Source: Chryseobacterium herbae
GTDB lineage: Bacteria; Bacteroidota; Bacteroidia; Flavobacteriales; Weeksellaceae
Assembly: GCF_025154075.1 (NCBI RefSeq)
Contig: NZ_JAOAMU010000005.1
Span: 303,749 to 367,748 of the forward strand
Length of the DNA: 64,000 nucleotides
Direction of reading: 5' to 3'
Shown: positions 7,631 through 14,603 of the stretch, piece by piece
Layout of the letters: each line of letters starts with the position of its first letter
Numbering within the stretch: the stretch's first letter is position 1
Notes under the pieces: generated by a model
What the model was told of the DNA's origin: nothing
Databases searched by the model: none
Seen by the model: only the letters and a program-made list of their open reading frames with translations
Program-made: the position numbers and the translations under genes

Positions 7631-8701
7631 ATGAAAAAGGCACAAATAGTAATAGGCCTGGGTTTTGGTGATGAAGGAAAGGGAATCACTACAGATTTTC
7701 TTGCGCAGCAAAACCCGGAGTCTGTTGTCATCAGGTTTTCAGGAGGGCAGCAGGCAGCGCATACGGTAATGATTGATGGTAAAAAGCATATTCATTCTAG
7801 TTTTGCGAGTGGAGCATTGCGTGGATTGCCGTCTTATTTTACGGAGCACTGTACCATTCATCCTGTATTTTTATTCAATGAAAGAAAGGAATTAATGGAG
7901 AAAAACGGAAATATAGAACTGCATATTCATCCGCTGGCGAAAGTCACCACTCCGTTTGATGTCTGGCAAAACAGGACCAATGCGAAAAATCTGGAACACG
8001 GAACCTGTGGAAAAGGAATCGGAGCGACGATGAAAAGACACGAAAGCCCGTACAAACTATTTGCGGCCGATTTAGTGGCTCCAAGATCAATGTTGATAGA
8101 AAAATTAAAAGGAATAGCCTATTACTACGGCTTTATAGATGGAGATCAATTGGAAGAAGCGATGCGTTATTTTTTGAATGCGGTAGACCAGATAGAGTGG
8201 AAAATAGATGATTATACCTTTCTGAATTCATTTGAAAACCTCATTTTTGAAGGCAGCCAGGGAATTCTTCTGGATATGGATCACGGCGTATTTCCGAATG
8301 TAACCTACGCGAATACGACTTCAAAAAATGCTTTTGAGATCTGCCGGTTTTTGGAAATAAAGGATATTGAGATGTATTATGTGACCAGAAATTACTCAAC
8401 CCGTCATGGAAGTGGCTGGATGAGCAATGAAAAGGAATTACTATTGAAAAACAATGAAGAGGAAACCTGTGTTTTTAATGATTATCAGAAGGAACTGCGT
8501 TTTGGAGAACTGGATTATGATCTACTGAATTATGCCCTTCTTTTGGATGGCGCCTATGTTTCAGCAACTCAAAAGAACCTGATTATTACGTGTCTTGATC
8601 AGACCGAAGCGCAATTTAAAATAGAAAATTTAAAAACAAAATTTGATACAGTCTACGGATCCTATTCTCCGTTTTCAAAAGACTTTAAACCAATTTTTTA
8701 A
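7631..8701 (+). CDS. Divergent adenylosuccinate synthetase-like (PurA paralogue)
   Basis: Encodes 356 residues, clearly shorter than housekeeping PurA (about 420-430). The N-terminal GTPase loop is kept (GFGDEGKG, residues 11-18, with catalytic-type Asp14) and His44 is present, but the usual NNAGHT around that His reads QQAAHT. EGSQGILLD and the VTRNYSTRHGSGW segment match the IMP/Asp-binding region of PurA. The C-terminal guanine-recognition Lys-Leu-Asp appears altered (TCLDQ). PurA joins IMP and aspartate using GTP; phage PurZ relatives use dGMP and ATP. Shortening, altered loops and location in an ADP-ribose operon suggest another purine nucleotide substrate. The exact reaction is unknown. 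Confidence 0.78.
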   Translation: MKKAQIVIGLGFGDEGKGITTDFLAQQNPESVVIRFSGGQQAAHTVMIDGKKHIHSSFASGALRGLPSYFTEHCTIHPVFLFNERKELMEKNGNIELHIHPLAKVTTPFDVWQNRTNAKNLEHGTCGKGIGATMKRHESPYKLFAADLVAPRSMLIEKLKGIAYYYGFIDGDQLEEAMRYFLNAVDQIEWKIDDYTFLNSFENLIFEGSQGILLDMDHGVFPNVTYANTTSKNAFEICRFLEIKDIEMYYVTRNYSTRHGSGWMSNEKELLLKNNEEETCVFNDYQKELRFGELDYDLLNYALLLDGAYVSATQKNLIITCLDQTEAQFKIENLKTKFDTVYGSYSPFSKDFKPIF

Positions 8702-8753
8702 ATCAAATAATGGTTTTATATTTAATGGCAGAAAGGAGCCGAATACCAATACA

Positions 8754-9350
8754 ATGATGAAAGAATTTGAAATAAGAGCAGATTACAGCAGAGATACGAT
8801 TGTGATATACCAGTCATACAATGAGCAGATTGCAAAATCTGCCGTGATGAACCAGAAGTTTTCTGCTCCTTTTTCATTCAACAGGATGACGTGGATCAAG
8901 CCTTCTTTTCTCTGGATGATGGAACGGAGTAATTACGGACAAAAATCCGGACAGGAATGTACGCTGGCCATCCATATCAAAAGAGAAGCGTGGGAAAGGG
9001 CGCTCAACAAAGCCATTTTAACTTCTCCTGAAAAAAGGGTATATCCTAATCCGGGAACCTGGGAAAAAGACTTTGAGAATGCTGAGGTTTATGTACAGTG
9101 GGATCCCGAAAGGAATATTAAAGGGAATAAATTGGAGTGCCGTTCCATTCAGGTAGGCATCAGCCGGTATCTGATTGAAGAATTTAATAATGAATGGATC
9201 GTTAAAATTGAAGATTATACACCTTTGGTCAAAAAGATCTTAAATTTTACCAAATCAGGAGCATATGATAAAGCAAAAAAATTATTACCCATTGAAAAAT
9301 TGTATCCATTATCGGCTGAATTGGCTCACAAAATAGGAGCGATTATTTAA
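8754..9350 (+). CDS. DUF4291 family protein, copy 1
   Basis: Encodes 198 residues. It shares the DUF4291 signature with the gene at 10328: VYQSY near the start, RMTWIKPSFLWMM, an LAIH strand, QWDP and GNKLExRxIQxG. These two genes are clear paralogues. The many invariant Arg, Trp, Lys and Gln residues suggest an enzyme or nucleotide-binding fold rather than a structural protein, but I know of no established activity. The ATG pair at 8754/8757 is taken as the start; the longer frame would begin inside the preceding gene. Confidence 0.8.
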   Translation: MMKEFEIRADYSRDTIVIYQSYNEQIAKSAVMNQKFSAPFSFNRMTWIKPSFLWMMERSNYGQKSGQECTLAIHIKREAWERALNKAILTSPEKRVYPNPGTWEKDFENAEVYVQWDPERNIKGNKLECRSIQVGISRYLIEEFNNEWIVKIEDYTPLVKKILNFTKSGAYDKAKKLLPIEKLYPLSAELAHKIGAII

Positions 9351-9361
9351 AAATAGAAACT

Positions 9362-9778
9362 ATGAAAACAATACCTCTTTACAGACCGGTTGGAGAAAAA
9401 GAAATGATTCTGATCTTAGAGAGCAGATACAAAAAATTTCCCCCAAGATTGGAGTGGCAGCCCATTTTCTATCCGGTACTGAATGAAAGCTATGCCTCAG
9501 AAATTGCAGAAAAATGGAATACAAGAGACGAAGCCGGAAATTATCTCGGCTTTGTAACCAAATTTGAAGTCCCTGAAGAAGTTTTGAATCAATACCCAAC
9601 GCAGAATGTAGGTGCCGGAAATCATAATGAATTGTGGGTTCCGTCGGAAGAGCTGGAAGGTTTTAATGATGCGATTATTGGAGGTGTTGAGGTGATCAAA
9701 GTTTTTGTGGGAAATGAATTCAAAGGATCTGGAAATACTGGAATTAATAATCTTGTTTCAAAGCTGAAGAACGAATGA
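9362..9778 (+). CDS. ADP-ribosylation/crystallin J1-like small protein
   Basis: Encodes 138 residues beginning LYRPVGEKEMILI, with FPPRLEWQPIFYPVLN, AEKWNTRDEAGNYLGFVTKFEV and NELWVPSEELEGFN. This matches a small bacterial family usually labelled ADP-ribosylation/crystallin J1. It is not related in length to true ADP-ribosylglycohydrolases, and no activity is established. The stop overlaps the next start by four bases (ATGA), so it is translationally coupled to the following macrodomain, which suggests a functional pair. Confidence 0.75.
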   Translation: MKTIPLYRPVGEKEMILILESRYKKFPPRLEWQPIFYPVLNESYASEIAEKWNTRDEAGNYLGFVTKFEVPEEVLNQYPTQNVGAGNHNELWVPSEELEGFNDAIIGGVEVIKVFVGNEFKGSGNTGINNLVSKLKNE

Positions 9779-10248
9779 AAGAGATAAACTATTTAAAAGG
9801 AGATGCGACAAACCCTCAATACAAAGGAAATAAGATTATCATTCATATCTGTAATGATATAGGAGGTTGGGGAAAAGGTTTTGTAATGGCGATTTCTAAA
9901 AGGTGGAAACAGCCAGAGAAAGGGTATCGGGAATGGTTTAAAAGTGGCCAAGAGTTTAATCTTGGAGAAATCCAGATGGTCCAAGTTGAAAAGGATATTT
10001 GGGTTTGCAATATGATTGGTCAGCATAAAATTATAACCAATTCCACTGGAATCCCACCAATCAGATACGAAGCTGTAGAAAAATGTTTAGAAAAACTAAC
10101 TTTTGAAGCTTTAAAACTTAATGCAGAAGTACATATGCCGAGAATTGGATGTGGCCTGGCAGGAGGAAAATGGGACGAGATAGAACCCATTATTGAAAAA
10201 ACATTAGTCAGAAATAATATCGAGGTATATGTTTATGACTTTGAATAA
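9775..10248 (+). CDS. Macrodomain protein, ALC1/TARG1-like class
   Basis: Encodes 157 residues, one macrodomain. Characteristic stretches are GDATNP, IIIHICNDIGGWGKGFV and MPRIGCGLAGGKW. These place it in the ALC1-like class, which binds ADP-ribose and in some members (TARG1, DarG) removes it from protein or DNA. In TARG1 the sequence after GCGL starts with the catalytic Asp; here it is Ala, so catalysis by that mechanism is doubtful and binding or a different chemistry is more likely. It overlaps the previous gene by four bases. Confidence 0.85.
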   Translation: MKEINYLKGDATNPQYKGNKIIIHICNDIGGWGKGFVMAISKRWKQPEKGYREWFKSGQEFNLGEIQMVQVEKDIWVCNMIGQHKIITNSTGIPPIRYEAVEKCLEKLTFEALKLNAEVHMPRIGCGLAGGKWDEIEPIIEKTLVRNNIEVYVYDFE

Positions 10249-10327
10249 TATAAAAACAAATTATAAGAGTAGTTCTTGCGGTCTTGACTAAAAATGAAGA
10301 GATGCTAAAGCTGTTCGAAACAATATC

Positions 10328-10969
10328 ATGAAACTTAAATTAAAAAAATATAAAGAACAACTACAGGATTGGCCTCAAAAAGGCTATCACATCATGGCTC
10401 AATATGATGAAGATAAAATCATTGTCTATCAGTCTTACCGAAAGGAAATTGGAGATTTTGCTTTTGAAAATCAATATTTTGGAGGAAAATTTAGTCTGGA
10501 AAGAATGACATGGATAAAACCTAATTTCCTTTGGATGATGTATCGAAACGGCTGGGGAACTAAAGAGGGCCAAGAATATGTTTTGGCGATTCATCTAAAA
10601 ATGTCTGCTTTTAAAAATTACCTGGAAAATGCAGTCTATTCCACTTATCATGATAGATTAGGAATTTCTCGTGAAGAATGGCAGGATCAGGTGAAAGAAT
10701 CCTCTGTGCGATTACAATGGGACCCGGATCATGATCCTTTTGGGAATAAGCTGGAAAGAAGAGCAATCCAGATTGGTTTAAGAAATGGATTTACCCGTTC
10801 TTTTGCTCAGGAAGATATCCTTTTAATTGAAGATATCTCAGATTTTGTAAAAGAGCAGTATCGGTTTGTATTGAAGGATGATTTGGATAATCTGATTATT
10901 CCGGAAGAAAAACCTCTGTTATTCGATCAGGAAAGTTTAAATAAAAAGTTAAGACTAGATCTTAACTAA
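10328..10969 (+). CDS. DUF4291 family protein, copy 2
   Basis: Encodes 213 residues and is a paralogue of the gene at 8754, with the same ordered motifs: VYQSY, ERMTWIKPNFLWMM, LAIHLK, LQWDP and GNKLERRAIQIGL. It has a longer, more basic N-terminus and a different C-terminal tail ending KKLRLDLN. Retention of two diverged copies within 1.6 kb suggests different substrates or a heterodimer. A 79-bp gap precedes it, with no promoter I can defend. The function is unknown. Confidence 0.8.
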   Translation: MKLKLKKYKEQLQDWPQKGYHIMAQYDEDKIIVYQSYRKEIGDFAFENQYFGGKFSLERMTWIKPNFLWMMYRNGWGTKEGQEYVLAIHLKMSAFKNYLENAVYSTYHDRLGISREEWQDQVKESSVRLQWDPDHDPFGNKLERRAIQIGLRNGFTRSFAQEDILLIEDISDFVKEQYRFVLKDDLDNLIIPEEKPLLFDQESLNKKLRLDLN

Positions 10970-10974
10970 TTACC

Positions 10975-11481
10975 ATGAAAACTGAATTAATAAAAGGAGA
11001 CATCACAAAAATACCCGCAGACGCTATCATAAACGCTGCCAATTCATCACTGCTTGGAGGTGGTGGAGTAGATGGAGCTATTCATCGTGCTGGGGGGAAG
11101 CAGATCCTTGAAGAATGTATCCAGATCCGGAACAGACAGGGAAAATGTAAGACCGGACAGGCTGTGGTAACATCAGCGGGAAATCTTCCTGCAAAATATG
11201 TGATTCATACCGTAGGACCCGTTTGGAATGGAGAAGAAGATAAAAGCTCAAAGCTTCTGGAAGACTGTTATAAAAATTCCTTACAATTGGCGGAAAGTTT
11301 GGGGATTAAAACCATTGCTTTTCCAGATATCAGTACGGGAATTTATAAGTTTCCAAAAGAACTGGCCGGAAAAATTGCCGTAGAAACAGTACAGAATTTT
11401 CAGTCAGATAGCATTGAGAAAGTTATTTTTGTCTGCTTTGATGATGACAATGAAAAGATTTACAAAAAATTATTAGATTAA
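10975..11481 (+). CDS. MacroD-type macrodomain, O-acetyl-ADP-ribose deacetylase
   Basis: Encodes 168 residues, a complete MacroD/YmdB-type domain: GDIT, ADAIINAANSSLLGGGGVDGAIHRAGG (Asn20, Asn23, the Gly28-31 loop, Asp33), then IHTVGPVW and PDISTGIYKFP. Family members hydrolyse O-acetyl-ADP-ribose and remove ADP-ribose from acidic residues. The next gene, only 4 bp away, is a sirtuin that would make O-acetyl-ADP-ribose, so the pair can run deacylation and product removal in sequence. It is distinct in class from the macrodomain at 9775. Confidence 0.92.
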   Translation: MKTELIKGDITKIPADAIINAANSSLLGGGGVDGAIHRAGGKQILEECIQIRNRQGKCKTGQAVVTSAGNLPAKYVIHTVGPVWNGEEDKSSKLLEDCYKNSLQLAESLGIKTIAFPDISTGIYKFPKELAGKIAVETVQNFQSDSIEKVIFVCFDDDNEKIYKKLLD

Positions 11482-11485
11482 AACA

Positions 11486-12172
11486 ATGAAAAAACTAACC
11501 ATATTAAGCGGTGCAGGAATCAGCGCCGAAAGTGGAATAAAAACATTCAGGGACGGAGATGGTCTCTGGGAAAACCATAATATAACCGATGTAGCAAGTC
11601 CGGAAGGATGGAGAAAAGACAGAGAGCTTGTGCTGGAGTTTTACAACCAGAGAAGAAGACAGCTTCATGAAGTTGAACCCAATGAAGCCCATCAATTGGT
11701 CGCAGAACTGGAAAAACATTTTGACGTTCAGATCATTACCCAAAATATAGATGACCTGCATGAAAGAGCGGGATCTACTAATATTCTTCATATTCACGGA
11801 GAATTGTTCAAGTCATGCTCCTGCAACAATAAAAACCTGGTTTATGAGGAAAAAGGAGACATCAAGATCGGAGATAAAGCAGAAGATGGCGCTCAGTTAA
11901 GACCATTTATCGTGTGGTTTGGTGAAGATGTTCCTTTGTACAAAACGGCGCAGGAAAAGGTAAAAGAAGCAGATATTCTTGTGGTGATCGGAACTTCCCT
12001 GCAGGTATATCCTGCGGCAGGACTGATCCATGAGATCAAAGACGATTGTCTTCTGGTAGTCATCAATCCCAACGAAACAGGATTCGGATACGGACAAAGA
12101 GCCGTAGTGATGAAAGAATCCGCCACCAAAGGAATGAAATTGCTGTTTGATAAACTTGTCAATTTAGCATAA
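11486..12172 (+). CDS. Sirtuin (SIR2) NAD-dependent deacylase, class III-like
   Basis: Encodes 228 residues. NAD-binding motifs are intact: GAGISAESGIKTFRD (residues 9-23), TQNIDDLHERAG and catalytic His104 in HIHGEL, then GTSLQVYPA and INPN. Tyr53 and Arg56 in FYNQRRR match the YxxR pair that gives SIRT5/CobB-type enzymes preference for succinyl or malonyl lysine. The zinc site is incomplete: one CSC pair at 111-113 is present, but the second Cys pair, usually before LLRPxxVWFGE, is absent. It produces O-acyl-ADP-ribose and nicotinamide. Its stop overlaps the next ATG by one base. Confidence 0.92.
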   Translation: MKKLTILSGAGISAESGIKTFRDGDGLWENHNITDVASPEGWRKDRELVLEFYNQRRRQLHEVEPNEAHQLVAELEKHFDVQIITQNIDDLHERAGSTNILHIHGELFKSCSCNNKNLVYEEKGDIKIGDKAEDGAQLRPFIVWFGEDVPLYKTAQEKVKEADILVVIGTSLQVYPAAGLIHEIKDDCLLVVINPNETGFGYGQRAVVMKESATKGMKLLFDKLVNLA

Positions 12173-13137
12173 TGGAAAACGCAGTCAAAGCCGGAATTTT
12201 TGGTGTGTGTATCGGTGATGCGCTTGGAGTTCCGGTGGAATTTAGGAGCCGTGAACAGCTGAAACGTTCACCTGTAACAAAAATGAGAGCATTAGGAACC
12301 CATCACCAACCTGCAGGAACTTGGAGTGATGATGGTTCTCTAACTTTGTGTCTTGCAGAAAGCCTTTGCAGCGGATATAATTTGGAAGATATGGCTCTGA
12401 AATTCCTTCAATGGTACAATGCTGAAATCTGGACTCCTCATGGAAGGGTTTTTGACATTGGTATTGCTACCTCACAAGCCATTCACAGAATTAGTAAAGG
12501 CATGTCGCCTACTTTATGTGGTGGAAATTCAGAGTTTGATAATGGAAACGGTTCTTTAATGCGGATCATGCCATTATTATTTTATATCACGGATTTCCCT
12601 ATTGAGAAACGGTTTGATATTATAAAGGATGTTTCCTCTATCACTCATGGACACATCCGCTCTGCTTTAGCTTGTTTTATTTATTTGGAATTGGCCTTAG
12701 AAATTCTGAAAGGAAAAGATAAATGGGATGCGTGTAGAACAATGCAGGAAAATGTTAGAAATTTTTTAGATCACAATCCTATTTGTTCCCAAAATGAGAT
12801 GGATAAATTCCATCGGATTTTAGAATTAAAAGTAGGAGAATATGATCTGGTCCAACTATATAAATTACAGGAAGAGGAAATAAGCTCTTCCGGCTATGTC
12901 CTCCACAGCTTAGAAGCCTCCCTTTGGTGTTTTCTCAACTCTCAAACCTATGCCGAAGCAGTATTAAAAGCAGTGAATTTAGGAGAAGATACAGATACAA
13001 CCGGAGCTATCACAGGTGGAATTGCAGGCATCTACTACGGATTTGAAAATATTCCGGAAGAATGGATAACCGAACTTGTGAGGAAAAGCGATATTGAAGT
13101 TTTATGTGAAAAACTTCAGAAAAAATTAATGAATTAA
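12172..13137 (+). CDS. ADP-ribosylglycohydrolase (DraG/ARH family)
   Basis: Encodes 321 residues with the ARH fold signatures: GVCIGDALGVPVEF near the start, TWSDDGSL with metal-binding Asp53-Asp54, the NGNGSLMR segment, and the C-terminal GEDTDTTGAI (about residues 271-280) whose Asp residues complete the binuclear Mg site. These enzymes release ADP-ribose from arginine, serine or other linkages in proteins, or from small molecules. All key residues are present. A one-base overlap with the sirtuin gene points to coupled translation. Confidence 0.92.
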   Translation: MENAVKAGIFGVCIGDALGVPVEFRSREQLKRSPVTKMRALGTHHQPAGTWSDDGSLTLCLAESLCSGYNLEDMALKFLQWYNAEIWTPHGRVFDIGIATSQAIHRISKGMSPTLCGGNSEFDNGNGSLMRIMPLLFYITDFPIEKRFDIIKDVSSITHGHIRSALACFIYLELALEILKGKDKWDACRTMQENVRNFLDHNPICSQNEMDKFHRILELKVGEYDLVQLYKLQEEEISSSGYVLHSLEASLWCFLNSQTYAEAVLKAVNLGEDTDTTGAITGGIAGIYYGFENIPEEWITELVRKSDIEVLCEKLQKKLMN

Positions 13138-13148
13138 AGACAAAAACC

Positions 13149-13691
13149 ATGAACGAAATACAAACCAAAAGAATAAGCAAATTTCTGAGCCTTATTCTGA
13201 GACATCAACCCGAGACCATTCAGCTGAGGCTGGATGAAAACGGGTGGGCAGAAGTGGATGAACTCATTACAAAATCAGCAAAAGGCAGAATGCATTTCAG
13301 TTTTGAAGAGCTGGAAGAAGTCGTAGAAACCAATAATAAAAAACGCTTCGCTTTTAATGAAGACAAAACCAGGATCAGAGCCAGTCAGGGACATTCCATT
13401 GATGTAGATCTGGCCTTGAAAGCGGTGCAGCCACCTGATTTCCTGTATCACGGAACAGCAGAATCGAATATTTCTTCAATCCTGGACAACGGAATTGAAA
13501 AAAGAGCCCGACAGCATGTTCATCTAAGTGCGGACAAAGAAACTGCGACAAAAGTGGGAATGCGTCACGGGAAACCTGTTATTCTGACGATTAGAACTAA
13601 AGAAATGCATGAAGACGGAATTCTTTTCTATCTTTCGGCAAATAAGGTCTGGTTGACAGACTTTGTGGATGCAAAATATATTTCAAAGTAG
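13149..13691 (+). CDS. kptA: RNA 2'-phosphotransferase (KptA/Tpt1)
   Basis: Encodes 180 residues, the usual KptA length. The N-terminal winged helix has LSLILRHQPE with Arg18-His19, and the ADP-ribosyltransferase-like C-terminal half begins LYHGTAESNISSILDNGI and continues HVHLSADKETATKVGMRHGKP. KptA moves an internal RNA 2'-phosphate to NAD, giving ADP-ribose 1'',2''-cyclic phosphate. That product links it to the macrodomains and phosphatase in this operon. Bacteria lack the tRNA splicing that makes this substrate in yeast, so its target here is open. Confidence 0.93.
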   Translation: MNEIQTKRISKFLSLILRHQPETIQLRLDENGWAEVDELITKSAKGRMHFSFEELEEVVETNNKKRFAFNEDKTRIRASQGHSIDVDLALKAVQPPDFLYHGTAESNISSILDNGIEKRARQHVHLSADKETATKVGMRHGKPVILTIRTKEMHEDGILFYLSANKVWLTDFVDAKYISK

Positions 13692-14447
13692 ATGGGAAGA
13701 ACATTAGTAATCGGTGACATTCACGGAGGTTTTAAAGCCTTACAACAGGTTTTTGAACGGGCAGAAGTTACAGTAGAAGATCAGTTTATTTTTCTCGGGG
13801 ATTATGTTGATGGCTGGAGCGAATCTTCAGAGGTCATACAGTTCTTGATAGAGCTTTCAGAAAAGCATGAATGCATCTTCATCAAAGGGAACCATGATAC
13901 CTGGTGTGAAGACTGGCTGTCACTGGGAGAAGGCCCTGATGTATGGCTGTTCAATGGCGGTAAAAGTACGGTAGAAAGCTACAATGACTATTCACTGGAA
14001 GATCTGGAACGCCATCTTGAGTTTTTCCAAAGGATGAAAAGTTATTATGTGGATGATGAAAACCGTCTGTTTATTCATGCAGGATATTCATCTATGCATG
14101 GCCCTGAAAAAGAAGTCTATTCCAGCAATTACCGTTGGGACAGAACTCTTTGGGAAACAGCAGTTGCCATGGATACAAAATTGGAAAGAAACTCAGAGCT
14201 CTACCCGAAAAGACTGCTTTTATACAACGAAATATTTATTGGACACACCCCAACAATAGACATAGGAATTAAGCATCCTGCCCATAAAGCCAACATCTGG
14301 AATATGGATACCGGAGCAGCTTTTACCGGAGCTTTATCAATGATGGATGTCAACACTAAAGAATTCTGGCAGAGCGACCCGCTACCGTCCCTATATCCCG
14401 ATGAAAAGGGCAGAAATAATGATATCATAGGAAATAAAACCTTATGA
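13692..14447 (+). CDS. Calcineurin-like metallophosphatase
   Basis: Encodes 251 residues starting directly after the kptA stop. The metallophosphoesterase motifs are complete: GDIHGG (D8, H10), GDYVDGW, GNHDTW, a His near HAGY, and GHTP, with a C-terminal NMDTGAAF strand. This is closest to the PrpE/ApaH/serine-threonine phosphatase group. Immediate coupling to kptA suggests it dephosphorylates an ADP-ribose phosphate or an RNA 2'-phosphate or cyclic phosphate product. That is inference from context. It is the last gene of the operon; no strong terminator is seen in the following 156 bases. Confidence 0.88.
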   Translation: MGRTLVIGDIHGGFKALQQVFERAEVTVEDQFIFLGDYVDGWSESSEVIQFLIELSEKHECIFIKGNHDTWCEDWLSLGEGPDVWLFNGGKSTVESYNDYSLEDLERHLEFFQRMKSYYVDDENRLFIHAGYSSMHGPEKEVYSSNYRWDRTLWETAVAMDTKLERNSELYPKRLLLYNEIFIGHTPTIDIGIKHPAHKANIWNMDTGAAFTGALSMMDVNTKEFWQSDPLPSLYPDEKGRNNDIIGNKTL

Positions 14448-14576
14448 AAATAGATCAGAACTTATCAACATACCCCAACCTTATAGGTTTCTATCCATAA
14501 CCAAACCCTCGTCCAACCTCACAAAGGACAACCCAATAAATCCACCATTTCCCTTTCCCACCCAAATCATATTAAG

Positions 14577-14584
14577 TAATTTTG
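14577..14584 (+). promoter_or_regulatory. -7 box TAATTTTG
   Basis: An exact TAnnTTTG match 19 bases before the M14 peptidase ATG at 14604. It marks a new transcription unit after the ADP-ribose operon. Confidence 0.55.
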
Positions 14585-14603
14585 AAGTTCAAAAACTGCT
14601 TCA

